A stretch of DNA of 64,000 nucleotides, from NCBI GenBank assembly GCA_963693285.1, contig OY848921.1:5903229-5967228 (forward strand). The letters run 5' to 3'. Of the stretch, positions 48,196 to 60,135 are shown piece after piece. The position numbers and the translations under genes were made by a program. Within the stretch, counting starts at the first letter, position 1; every line of letters begins with the position of its first letter. The notes beneath the pieces were generated by a model. It searched no databases. It was given only the letters and a program-made list of their open reading frames with translations, and was not told the DNA's origin. Source of the DNA: Xestospongia muta (Eukaryota; Porifera; Demospongiae; Haplosclerida; Petrosiidae).

Positions 48196-50409
48196 TTAAA
48201 TATAACAGTCCACAGCAGTAGTTGTGTTGGTATATATTGATGATTGCTTTGAAGAGTCACCAAATCCCAAAATCTTATCTTGAATGAAGTACAAAACATC
48301 CTTTACTCTTGGAAAATACACAATATTGAAGATATAGTGACAAGCCAAGAGAGCAAAAATAGCCCCATTCATATCTTTACATTCAAGTACAATCTCTTGT
48401 TCTATTGCAATAAAAAGTTGTGGTAATAATTCCAAATCAGGGTCCACAAATCGAATTATGTGAGGATGACTATTTTCTTCATCTATAGCCTCAGTTATAG
48501 GAGTTCCACGCTATAAAATATACATAATAAAGTGCAATAATTATGTGTTATACTCACAGTAACTTCCACAAGAAGAAATGGAATGTCAACTTTTGAGCTG
48601 AAGGTTTCTTTTTTCTTTGGTTTAGTTGATAGAAAATATCCCAAACACCTTAGAGCAGAAATACTTAGGGCATCTAAAGAAATCTATGAATAAGGCATAA
48701 CAAAAGAGTTTCCACCTTCATCATCAATTCTTTCATCAATGTGTAAAGACCGGAGTGCATGTTTTAAATCTTTAGATGAAGATAGACTAGCTTGAGCATA
48801 ATTTATAACTGCATGGGAATATTTTTTCCAGTTGTCTTCAAATAAACTACCATATAAATTATCAACCTGCATTATCAGGTTAAATTCTTCTGCAGCCTGT
48901 GAAATGGTTAGCAAAGTTATTGCAATTCAGTATAAAACCTACATAAACTGCCTTTTTTAGAAATGGATATTGATTGCATATATCTTTCACTTTGTGAGCC
49001 GTACACAGGATCCACTCTCGTCGTCTTTTAAATGTCCTGGCAATCAGAGAGACAATTTCGCCAACATTTGACCTTGGCTTTTCCATCTCTTTTTGTAAAA
49101 GACCCAAATTCCTTTTGTGGCTCACTTCATCTTCCTCAAATTCTAAAACTTCAAGGGAAGGATAAAAATGCTTTTCTTGGTCAATCTTTCTTTTTTTTGG
49201 ACGTGGAGATTTTTCTTCGTCTCTTTTATCAGAAGTTGGATTTCTGTTGCAATTTTGGCATCTTGTATAAATAAAGTCAGCCCAAGAGTCCTAATACATA
49301 AATAACACGATGTCAGTAGAATAAATTGTAACAACTTACATATTCTTTTATAAATGAATGCTTTCTTAACAATGATCTAGCTACGGCTTCACAATCCTTC
49401 TTTGAAGGTCGTTGTATGTATACTAGCAGCATTGTAGCTAAAGTACGAACTACATACTTTCTATCATCATTAGTCAACTTTTTAAGTCTAAAGTTGGCTT
49501 CTGTTCGCTCACGAAATGTAGGTATTGGAAATGGATCAGGAACTTTACTAAACTAAGAAAGAATTAGTAGCAAAACAATATAATCACATACCTGATCTTT
49601 CTTAAAATTTAATTCACTAAAAGAAACTGGTGAGGCTTTCTATAGTGCACCAATTAATGATATACAACCTTTTTGCTCGTACCTTTTTTGTTGATGGGGT
49701 GGACAACACTGAGCTACTAGTGGAAGCAACAGAAGGTGGTGAATTAATAGGAGGTGGTGAAGTGATAGATGGTGGTGAGTAAACATCAATGACTGAATCC
49801 TTGATTAAGATTTAAAAATATATTTAAATTAAGGAATAATTAATCTGACCAAATCCACTGATACAGATCAAAGGTTTTAACACCTTGGATAGTATAAGCT
49901 AATAACCCTGTACTGAAATAACTTTGGGGTTAACAGCCTGTATCTTTACAGACACACATAGGAGGTAACTATTATAATTTACAAAACAGATAAAACACAC
50001 CTTTGAATTTGCAAATGGAATGACCATAATGTCATCAGACAATGATGAAAATGGACTCCTCTCATAATTATCCTATAAAAACATTAGCGATCAATTATTA
50101 CACATTTGCCACATAGCTATACCATTTCCTTCCCAATTGCAAACTTGAGTGCGTTATACACTTTTAATCTCTCACCAAATTTAGGCAGAACATCTTTTAA
50201 ACAGTCTGGTCCTGTGCTTGTACCTAAAGCTTGGTAAATGGCCTCCCCATCCATTGCCTGATCTATTAAAGATTGCACAGTGTAAAGACAATATCATCTG
50301 TTATCTGTGAAGTTTTAGAAAACTAACTTTTGAAAGCCTGCTGTATTTCATCACAAAATCCTTGGTCCTGAAGCCAACTTCCAACCTCATCTACGTTCAT
50401 TTTCTCCAT
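48196..50409 (-). CDS. SAM-domain accessory protein of the CACTA element
   Basis: Nine exons add up in phase to about 527 codons: 50,328-50,409; 50,123-50,262; 50,001-50,072; 49,683-49,799; 49,340-49,552; 48,943-49,290; 48,716-48,896; 48,558-48,673; 48,196-48,510. The N-terminus (MEKMNVDEVGSWLQDQGF, then AMDGEAIYQAL and LKVYNALKFAI) has the pattern of a SAM domain, a protein-protein or oligomerisation fold. A Ser/Pro-rich linker (SPPSITSPPPINSPP) follows. The middle has CQNCN and PRPKKRKID, a classical nuclear-localisation type. The C-terminal half is acidic and unrecognised. A possible extra micro-exon at 49,592-49,640 would bring a stop and is left out. Similar SAM-domain (SAMD3-like) proteins are multicopy in fish and cnidarian genomes. 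It may act with the transposase as an end-binding partner; that is inference. Confidence 0.75.
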
Positions 50410-50498
50410 TACGCACAGCAGAAAGAGATAACAGGATACAAACAAAACATGTGAAACTCTGAAAAATGCGCATGCGTGACCACACCTAACATTCAATC
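50410..50498. promoter_or_regulatory. Bidirectional promoter of the CACTA element
   Basis: Only 89 bases separate the two divergent start codons. They contain TGCGCATGCGTG at 50,467-50,478, one base from the NRF-1 palindrome TGCGCATGCGC, which is common in TATA-less bidirectional animal promoters. No TATA box is seen. Confidence 0.55.
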
Positions 50499-53400
50499 AT
50501 GGCTTTTTTGTGCAGGTTTTGCTGTTTCTGTTGTAAAGAGTGGAAAGTTTTTTTAAGGCACACATTTCAATCTCACTCTAATGAGCCGAACTTTTTGTTT
50601 ACATGTGGTGTTGAAGGCTGCCAGCAAATCTTTCGAACATATGCTTCTATTTGCTCACATTTGAACAGAAAACATAGGCATGCAAATTTGGAGGAAGTAC
50701 AATCAGAAGTTATTGCAGGAACCTCTACTTATCTTTCTAATGAAATCAATAACATCGAGGACAATGTTAGTAATTATAGAGATGATGACATAACTGAGTC
50801 GTTTCCTGATGATGAAGATGATGACATTACAACTGGTAGTGAAGATAACATTGATGTTTCAGGCTGTACATCAACTGAAAACTATCTACAGAGGTCAGCT
50901 GCACTTTTTTTGTTGACTTTAAAGGAGCGTTATCAGCTAACTCAGACTGCTATCAATTTTTTAATCAGACAAGTTCAAAATATGATCCATTATTCTTTGT
51001 TAAATATTAAAAATTCTGCTGAGTTGATGGGTCTTATTACTGAAAACATCACCCAGTCTGTTTTATTGGATTACTTTGAATGTGTAGATCCTTTCAAATC
51101 ACTGCATTCAGAATATCTTCAAACTAAATTTTATAAAGACCATTTTGGGCTAGTTGTAAGTTCATATAATGAATTTACATGTACATGTATTCACCTGTCA
51201 ATACATACTCTTGGCACTGTTAGTGTGCCAGGCAATAATACAATATAATTATTTCATTTATTTATGTGTTGAGTACTGTATTAAGTGATTATTGATTGTT
51301 ATTATATATAGGAGCCAAGAACAATTGTCTTAGGTACTAGATTGGTCACTTGTGGGAGTGGAACTTTAAAAGAAAAGGAAGATACTTTTCAATACATTCC
51401 TTTACTGGATAGCCTAAAATCATTTCTCTCTAATCACGAAATATTTGATGAGGTGATTATTGATATACATGTCCCTCAGTTAATGTAAATATATGTTTAT
51501 ACTAGTTTGTACTTGTACAATTCTGTATCTGTTGTATAAAAAGTATCATTTCACAGGTTATGAAATCTCATTCTCAGCCACCAGGATTCTTAGCTGATTA
51601 TTGTGATGGATTATGTTATAAATCTCACCCTTTATATAGAGAAGATACCAACGCACTGCAAATAATTGCATATTTTGATGAAGTAGAAGCTTGTAACCCT
51701 CTTGGTAGTCATGCTGGTGTTCACAAGTTAGGTACATATGCTTAATATTTTAGTACTATTGTCCATATTTTTATTATATATTTCATTTAGGTATGTTTTA
51801 CTTTACCCTGGGTAATCTTAAACCAGAACTACGATCTTCACAAAGAGCCATTCAGTTAATTGCCTGTGTTACATCTCAGAACTTGACAAGATATGGATTT
51901 TCTGCAATACTTCGACCTTTTATTGAAGATGTTAATGCATTATGTGAGGTAAATGATGTATGATAAGAAATGGGCTTTAGGCATGCATATGTGTCATGTG
52001 CCACCTTTGTGCACAATTTAATAAGAAAACCCCACCCCTAATGTTAAATTGTACAGTGTATGTGTACATTTAAAAATTATATTGTATGGTTCTATTTATT
52101 TTGTGTAAGGTTACACTATCATTGTTCTATTTAATGCACAACACAGTTATTTCATATCCAGTTTTACTTAACTACCATTTTGTGTAGGATGGTCTTTCTT
52201 TCACCTTGGCTGGAAACAATGTCACTATTTATGGCACACTTTTTTTGGTTTTGGCTGATAATTTAGCAGCTCATCAGCTGGGAGGATACAAAGTTGGAGT
52301 TGGCTTTTCTCTACGCAAGTGTCGTGTATGTATGGCCACTGATTCAGACATACAAACAAAAGTATTTTAATTGTTTATGATTTAGGTTTCTAATATACAT
52401 GAGTAGTTTACAGAGGAACAATTCCATCAAAGAACTCCTCAGGAGTATGACTTCCATTCTTCTCTATTGAATGGTCCATATGCTTCAGACAACTCAACTA
52501 CTTATGGATTAAATTATTCAAGTCCTCTCAATGAAGTTCATTACTTTCATGTAGCTAATGGCCAACTTCCACAAGATATTATGCATACATTATTTGAAGG
52601 TGTCTTACCAAAGGAAATCCAACTTATGCTACAACATTTTGTTTTTGTTGATCATCTCTTCAACTTAGATTTGTTTAATGCAAGGTTATCACATTTTGTA
52701 TATGGTAGATCAGACCTTAAGAACAAACCACCAAAAGCGTTTGAAGAATATCATATTAGAGGAACAACAAAGCTACCTTTATCAGGTAAGGTTATTTGTA
52801 TTTTTTAATGGTTTTAAAATGAAACCTCTAATAATTCTATTCAGCTTCTCAAATGTGGACGTTTGCAACCCTGTTACCATTAATAATTGGTGACTTAGTT
52901 CCTGAAACTAATCCCAAATGGGAATGCTTTTTGCTACTTTTGCAAATCACAAAATTTTGTACTTCGGTAGTAGTTACACCAGCCCTTTCATGTACACTGA
53001 AAGTGTTAATTGAGCAACACCATGATCAATTTAGATATTGTTATCCTGATGTGAATATAATTCCGAAGATGCACTACATGGTTCACTTTCCAAAGCAATT
53101 GCTTGAGTAAGTAAATATCTGATGAATTTGTCAATTCTTCTCTTCCTAGGATTGGCCCTCTCTGTAATTCTATGTGCATGCGAATGGAAGCTAAAAATTC
53201 TTATTCCAGGCAGATAGCTAGAACTAGTAACTTCAAGAATGTCCCATACACTGTAGCAAAACGTCATCAACGGCTCTTGTGTGCATACTTGCAAGGCAGG
53301 TTTTTTACTTACGAGGAGCTTGATTGTGGACCATGTTAGTCAGTTTTATAATTGTGTCAATTTCCATCTAATTGTTTACGTTGTACATATCTACATGTTT

Positions 53401-53998
53401 CAAATACTTAGTACAAGGATCATTCTTTTTTTCTAATAGGTAAAACCATTGGGAGATTAGGAGATGATTCCATGCTTCAAGCAATACTAGATGTACTTCC
53501 TGAAACAGATCTAGATACAATTCTAACAAAGTAAATCAATACCTTTATATAGGACATCAGTATTATTAAATTGCATGATGATTGCATATAACTGTTATTA
53601 ATTAATGATATTTGTAATTACCAAGTCATATAGTAAACAGTGGAGACTAATTATCAATATATTTTTACTTCAGGCCAAATTGGATTAAGATTTATGGAGA
53701 GGAATATCATCCATTTGAATTTGTTTTATGTGCTTGGCAAGATGATGATCTCCCTGTTTTTGCCCAAATAAAGTCTATCATTTTAATCTGTGGTATACCT
53801 GTATTTGTAGTTGAAATATTTCAAACAATTGGTATCAACAATCATCTCTTGTCGTACGTCATCCAGAAATCTTTTATCACAACTGTGATCTTGCTCTCCA
53901 AACTTTTTTATAAACAATGTATATCATCACATCATTGTGTTGGGGACTATAACACATACATATGTCTTCGCTCACATGTCATAAATATTTCATTGTAG
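50499..53998 (+). CDS. Zinc-finger transposase-like protein of the CACTA element
   Basis: Ten exons join in phase to about 848 codons: 50,499-51,155; 51,312-51,452; 51,557-51,731; 51,791-51,948; 52,188-52,361; 52,407-52,785; 52,845-53,106; 53,150-53,334; 53,440-53,530; 53,674-53,998. The N-terminus has Cys-rich zinc fingers (CRFCCFC, then a C2H2 finger CGVEGCQQIF...HLNRKH), followed by an acidic stretch and a LFLLTLKERYQLTQTAI segment. The middle has a zinc-ribbon-like CRVCMAT and the block GQLPQDIMHTLFEGVLPKEI, which resembles the DxMH region of plant CACTA transposases (Transposase_21). The C-terminus (YHPFEFVLCAWQDDDLPVF) is typical of this multicopy animal family. No stop or frameshift is present. 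It presumably cuts and joins the element ends. The catalytic acidic triad cannot be assigned with certainty by eye. Confidence 0.8.
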
Positions 53999-54195
53999 AT
54001 ATAACAATTGAATAACATGAATTAATAAAGTATTGTTAAAATAGTAAAAACATGCTGTACTAACAATTTCAGTGTTAATATAACATTTCAAACTCTTCCT
54101 AGAGCAGAGCATTGTTATAGTTACAATTGAATGTTACTTTCACAGAATGTCATTTCTACAGTGCATGTTATTTTGACAATGCATTTTTAATAGTG
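53999..54195. repeat. Right terminal and subterminal region of the CACTA element
   Basis: It contains inverted words like those of the left end: TGTTAATATAACA (54,073-54,085), TTGTTATAGTTACAA (54,112-54,126) and TGTTATTTTGACA (54,166-54,178). It ends TTAATAGTG at 54,195. The last exon of the transposase stops only 197 bases from the end. Confidence 0.6.
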
Positions 54196-57100
54196 TGGAG
54201 AAGCTCTCTGTGCTAGGTAAACATTTGGTGCTACTCTGGGAACTATAGAAAAACAAACCACTTGTAAATTCTATGATTTAACCTTATAATACATTTATTA
54301 TTTAACTTGTGTATTTCAATTTACCTGTTTGCTGAGTAAAAAATACTTTAGCCAAAGGTTCTCCTATACCAGCAATAGTAACTGCAGAAACATTAACTTC
54401 ATATGGAGTATAAGGATCTATGAATAATATATAAATAATAACAAATATAATATAAAATATGACTAACCTAAATTTTGTATTATGTGATATAATTTTTCTT
54501 CTGTCTCAAATGTGACAAACTGATTTACTGTCAAACTCCTAATACTGATGTAGTAGTTTAAAATAACTCCATTTGACAGCAATGGCGGCCCCCATGAAAT
54601 GTTGACAGATGAATTAGATAGCACATTGATAGTTAAATGATGTATAGTGTCTGGCTCTATAGTTCACATATGAACAAGTATGGCAAGTTTTTATAAACAT
54701 TTTTATGTATTCATTCCTTTTGTATGTATATCCATACATCCATCAATCTAACCTGTCTGTTCAGTTGTATTGTAAACATAGTCTGACTGAGGTCCTTCTC
54801 CTCCACCAGTTGTGGCTGAGATACTTATTCCTACTTGTTGAAACGGTGCCAGTCCCTCCAGGAGATATAGTGTGAACTGACTATCTACATTTCTAGTAGA
54901 TATCTCACTACCATTAGTATAGTTTATGTACAGAGTATAGTGAGTAATGATACCATTAGGTATCAATGGAGGGTCCCATTGAATTAGAAGTGATGAAGAA
55001 TTAACAACACTAACTCTACAAGTAACTGGAGAGTCATTAGGAGCTAAATTGAAAGGCTATAGCCTAATTAATAATAGTTAGTCTGTCACTTACCATCCTG
55101 TAATGTAGTAAAGTTTGTACACTGTGTTTTTCCAGTTCCATTAGTTGTCCATTGAGGTGTGACACAGCAAATATATGAAGTAAATGGTTTTAAAAATTTT
55201 ACAGAGAAATTCAATTTCTGCGTGATGTTTGATGTTATTATAGTGTTAGTATTTGATATATTACACATCACTATGTAACCAACAAAACTTCCATATTGCA
55301 TATATTGAAATGGAGGATTCCATGTTATTATACAGTGTGTACTGGTAAGTTGAGAATATATCAAATCTTGAATAGTTCCTAGGCAAAAAACAGTAATTTT
55401 TAATAGAATACTTTTTTAAGAGCACTCTTTTGTAGAACAAAAATTACATCCAACAATAAAAGTTGTCATGATAAAATCATGAACATAAGCCTACACATGA
55501 ATGTTTATAATATAAGTTAATCACAGGTTAATTTGTTAAGAACATATTGAGTTGATGACAGCAATTATATGTTGTATATTTTTTATGCATAATCTACCTA
55601 AACAATGAATTCCATCAGTTGCAAGGACACTGGATGTATCACATGAACAGTAGTATGATCCATCAGTATTAGTACACCGAAGTTGACATATGTTTTGTAA
55701 ACATTCATTGATATCTATTTAGCAATATATTTCATGTTATTGACACATTGGTTAAGGCAAATTTATACCTGTTAAACAGTTCCTGCCAGTCCATCCACTG
55801 ACACACATACAATTGTTGGGAGCCGTACATTGTTTGTTAGTGCCACATGGCGAATTACAAATTGCTGTGTTGTTAAAGGACTGTATAATAACTTCAAACA
55901 AATATATGTAACTGTACCTGATAAACAGTCATTGCCACTCCATCCATTAACACATGTACAAGTGTCAGGAGCTGTACATTGTTTGTTAGTACCACATGTT
56001 GAACTGCATATTGCTGTGGTGAGAGGAGACAATAATTATGTGTGTAAAAGAAATGTAACCATACGTGTTAAGCAGTTACTGCCTTTCCATCCACTGACAC
56101 ATGTACAAGTGTCAGGAGCTGTACACTGTTTGTTAGTACCACATGTTGAACTGCATATTGCTGTGTTGAGAGGAGACAATAATTATGTGTGTAAAAGAAA
56201 TGTAACCATACGTGTTAAACAGTTACTGCCTTTCCATCCACTGACACATGTACAAGTGTCAGGAGCAGTACATTGTTTGTTAGTGCCACATGTTGAACTG
56301 CAAATTGCTATGTTGTTATAGAACTGTATAATAAGTTCAAACAAATATATGTAACTGTACCAGATAAACAGTCATTGCCACTCCATCCATTGACACATGT
56401 ACAAGTGTCAGGAGCTGTACACTGTTTGTTAGTACCACATGTTGAACTGCATATTGCTGTGTTGAGAGGAGACAATAATTATTTGTCTACAAAAAATTGT
56501 AACCATACGTGTTAAGCAGTTATTTCCTTTCCATCCATTGACACATGTACAAGTGTCAGGAGCTGTACATTGTTTGTTAGTGCCACAAGGTGAATTGCAA
56601 ATTGCTGATTGTTTTAGTACTGTGAAATGAGTTCAAATAGATATATGTAACCATACCTGTTAAACAGTCATTTCCACTCCATCCATTGACACATGTACAA
56701 TTGTTGGGAGCTGTACATTGTTTGTTAGTGCCACATGTTGAACTGCATATTGCTGTGTTGAGGAGACAATAATTATGTGTGTAAAAGAAATGTAACCATA
56801 CGTGTTAAACAGTCATTGCCACTCCATCCATTGACACATGTACAAGTGTTGGGAGCTGTACATTGTTTGTTAGTGCCACATGGTGAATTGCAAATTGCTG
56901 TGGTGAGAGGAGACAATAATTATGTGTGTAAAAGAAATGTAACCATAAAATTGTAAGTCAATGTATATTTTGTTATAGTGTGAGTTCTATATAATTATTA
57001 TAATATAAACACGTATTTGTTGTTGTTGTATTATTTGCATGTACTTCGAAGAAAAAAATTTTTTTTCTTTTTTAAAATAAACAATTATTGATATTATTAG

Positions 57101-57954
57101 CAATACTAGCAGAATATTACATGCAGTATCATGTTAAACAATATTATGTAGGCAAACAAAGTACACAAAGGTATTAGGTATCATACTAACCCATCTCGAC
57201 AACGCCTAAGTGCCATGAGTATTGCAACACTAATAATAGTGGTCGTGCAATTGTCTGAAATTAGTTACTTCTAATAACTATGATTTGGCGTACTAAACGG
57301 TCTTGATGACCAGCCTACAAATGATGCTGTGTTGTAAGTATAAGCTCTCGTTACACTCTTTCAATATTCCTACTTATTGGTTGTTATATGAGGTGTAAAT
57401 ATATAATGATGATCTTTAAAACTTAATATTCTTTTAATATATGCAGTCCAAAACCTGAGCTAACGTAAAGAATCTTAATTTAGACCTTGTTTTATTACTT
57501 ATACTATAAGCAAATTTTATTGATAAATACACAAAATACATAATAAAAGATATCATACTAACCCATCTCGACAACGACTACCTCCCCAAAAGCCACATGA
57601 GGTGTAAGTAGCATGATTTGTATGATATGAGTCATAGTCATTTCATTTTGGATCATATGATATTGCATGTATACATAAGCAAATTTTAATTATAAGTACA
57701 GAAAGAATACATAATAAAAAATATCATTCTAACCCATCTCGACAACTACTCCAACCAAGGAAGCCACATGAGGTATAAGTAGCACGATATCCAACATATG
57801 ATGTTACAGAAGACACAGATACGTAGTATGAGCAAGATGATACAGCATAACAACTGTATATGATAAGACAGATTACAATAATACAGTGTCACAATAAAGC
57901 TTACCTATCCATTAAAACTGTATAACAAAACAAGACAATCAAGACCCTCACCAT
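54196..57954 (-). pseudogene. FNR-2, 5' half: signal exon, EMI pieces, EGF array and FN3 domains
   Basis: Exon 1 at 57,905-57,954 (start [17 protein letters not shown]) and EMI part 1 at 57,734-57,853 look intact. Two further truncated copies of EMI part 1 lie at about 57,555-57,630 and 57,185-57,220. EMI part 2 (about 56,948-56,990) has lost its CCSGYG half and runs into EGF-intron sequence. Then follow eight EGF exons (55,770-56,905), a calcium-binding EGF (about 55,598-55,715), FN3-1 (about 55,095-55,378), FN3-2 (about 54,754-55,045), FN3-3 in two exons (about 54,465-54,658 and 54,328-54,420), and the start of FN3-4 (54,198-54,245), cut by the transposon. The broken EMI module suggests the gene was already damaged, or altered, before or after the insertion. 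Confidence 0.8.
55770..56930 (-). repeat. Tandem array of EGF exons (eight copies, unit about 150 bp)
   Basis: Each unit has one EGF exon of about 96 bases, reading like AICxxxCGTNKQCTAPDTC then TCVNGWxGxDCL, plus a short intron of about 50 bases (GAGGAGACAATAATTATGTG or AACTTCAAACAAATATATGT). Neighbouring units are nearly identical and two intron types alternate, so pairs were duplicated together. All exons keep phase, so copy number can change without breaking the frame. Confidence 0.85.
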
Positions 57955-58190
57955 TTTAGAGTTTGAACACTGACTGTAACTTAAAAGCTTATATGAACTA
58001 CGCTTCCTATAAAAATGTTTTTGTAAATTTAAAACAAGTGCAACGAGAATTTAAAATGTATAACTTTAAACGCTAACATATAATTTAAACATGAATATGT
58101 CTGCTCAGAGTTTAGAGTTTTGGGCTTACATTGTGGCTACAATGTAAGGTTTATGTATTTTGTACAGCCATTGTCTACATTTTAGGAATC
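57955..58190. other. Upstream flank of FNR-2
   Basis: It begins with the leader and its acceptor-like ACTTTTAAG near 57,980, as in other copies. No non-coding module like that of the RTKs was recognised. Confidence 0.35.
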
Positions 58191-60135
58191 TATTTTGTGG
58201 CTTTCGTTCATGAAAAAACATTTTTTGCTACATATAAATGCCCCACTAACATAAATGTGCCAGGATAGTCAGTTATCATTTCATGCTATACTTTCTATAT
58301 TTGAAGTAATAATAAATATTTAATCGTTTTGTAGGCGTCAAAACTAAAAGCGACTGCTTGATTTTATTGTTTATTTTCGCTTTGTTCTGTTGATGTGAAA
58401 CTGTTTTGGTTGTTTTTTATTTCTCTACAGCTTACTTATCTGAGTTTACATTTTCGTTAAACTGTTGATACTGTAAAACACACTTTTTTAGAGAAAGTCT
58501 CAATTCATATATTATGTTAAATGTACATAAACCTAATAACTCTATATTGATGACCATACAAATATGTTCCCTGACAATTATATTCTAACTTATCAATAAC
58601 TACTAATTCTGGGTGTGTTACAATGTACTATATGTTTCATAACATACTGCAGTCTAACATTTCCTGTTAATACTATTATATATATTTATTATTTCCACTT
58701 AGTATGTCGATAAATCATATTATTTAGGAAGTGATAGGTGAGAAATATCAACTAAATTCTAGAAAAAGAAATAGGATAATAGAAATGGATATCTGCCTTT
58801 CATTTCGATACATTTGATAAATCAATAACCTTAGTAGTATCTCATGTATCTTTATGTTTCTTTGTTATTGATTAAAGTAAAAAGGTGCTTTTGTCATAGT
58901 GGTACAGTTTGCAAAAAGGAAACATATATTATAATTAATATATATTCATTAATATATCTATGTACTTTAAATTGTCTAATATATTTCAATTTATTTTAAT
59001 TATTTGTAATTTGTAGTTATTGATCAACTTACAGCAGCTGGATCTAGAGAGAGCACTGACTATGTGCTCTTCACAATCTACAGTCGGCACAGATTAATAA
59101 TTGTAAGATCTGAACCTATTGATAAGGAAGTAACAGGAAAATATCTAGTTTGTATATTAAACGAGCCTTAACACAGACACATTCAAAAAGAGAACTCTTG
59201 AGCAAGCAACCCTCTCTAGCAATTCAGATGCTGTTCTGCGTGGGCTCATAATGAAAGTTGACAAAACGAAGTTGGCAAATCAAAATTATGAAGTGCAGTT
59301 TGTGAACATTATAAAAAAGGATGCTAACCTACACTCTATAGTTGATGTTTGTTTAGAGAGAGGTTAGGAAGGATTATAATAACTTTCTCTAATTATATGA
59401 TAGTACTTGTTGCGCATTCATTTATCACTATAAAAAATCATTAAATTGTCTTTGAAGAAGAATATTGCAAATATTTGGACACCCTACCTATAAATGTCCC
59501 ACTAACCTGAATGTGACAGATAGTCAGTTGTCATTGGATGCCATACCTTCTATACTTGAAGTAATAATAAAATTTTAAATCATTTTGCAAGCATAAAAAC
59601 TAAAAGCTCTGTTGATTTGTTTGATTATTTTCACTTTGTTCTGTTGGTGTGAAACTGTTTGGTTGTTTTTTTTATTTCTCTACAGCTTACTTATCTGAGT
59701 TTACATTTCGTTAAACTGTTGATATTGTAAAACACATTTTTTAGAGAAGGTCTTCAATTCATATATTATGTTAAATGTAAGTAAACCCAATAATTATATA
59801 TTGATGACCATACAAATATGTTCCCTGACAATCATGTTCTAACTTATCAATAACTACTAATTCTGGGTGTATTACAATACACTATAATATTGATGACATA
59901 TTGCAGTCTAATGCTTCCTGTTAATACTATTATAAGCAACTCTCACTTGAGATTCAGATGCCGTTTTGCGCGGCCATACAACAAAATTGAGAAATCTAAT
60001 CATTAAGTTGTGTTTGTAAAAATTATAGAAAGGATGCTAGCCTACACTTGTTGATTTTGTTTAGGAAGAGGTTAGGAAGGAATAATAACAACCTTATCTA
60101 ATTATAAGATAGTACTTATTGCGCATTCATACATC
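58190..60135. repeat. Tandem duplication of about 1.2 kb in the intergenic region
   Basis: The stretch 58,200-58,690 returns at 59,465-59,935 with high similarity (TTGTTCTGTTG-TGTGAAACT, CTACTAATTCTGGGTGT). The stretch 59,190-59,430 returns in shortened form at 59,940-60,135 (GGATGCTA-CCTACAC, GAGGTTAGGAAGGA). The unit includes the dispersed repeat seen at 13.8, 33.0 and 41.5 kb. Possible coding scraps at 59,040-59,160 (AGSREST, YVLFTIYSRHRLIIV) occur only once and are interrupted. Confidence 0.65.

Larger units (their letters stand above)
47773..54195. mobile_element. CACTA/EnSpm-type DNA transposon, 6,423 bp, two intact genes
   Basis: The left end begins CACTACAAAAATG and the right end, read inward, CACTATTAAAAATG. 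The ends are imperfect inverted repeats of about 30 bp. A TG dinucleotide flanks both sides (47,771-47,772 and 54,196-54,197). Removing the element and one TG restores the FN3-4 exon as in FNR-1 and FNR-3, which proves the borders. It carries a zinc-finger transposase-like gene (plus) and a SAM-domain gene (minus), divergent from an 89-bp gap. Many TGTTA...TAACA words lie within 250 bp of both ends. Superfamily call: CACTA ends, short target duplication and the DxMH block of the large protein. Confidence 0.9.

Noticed and set aside
49592..49640. Extra micro-exon (KASPVSF...) in the SAM-domain gene
   Set aside because: Five T's in a row put a stop in frame; skipping it joins its neighbours in phase, so it is more likely intronic.
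55830..56321. Long plus-strand open frame of 163 codons across the EGF array
   Set aside because: It is antisense to tandem EGF exons and repeats with them; no start context or splice support.
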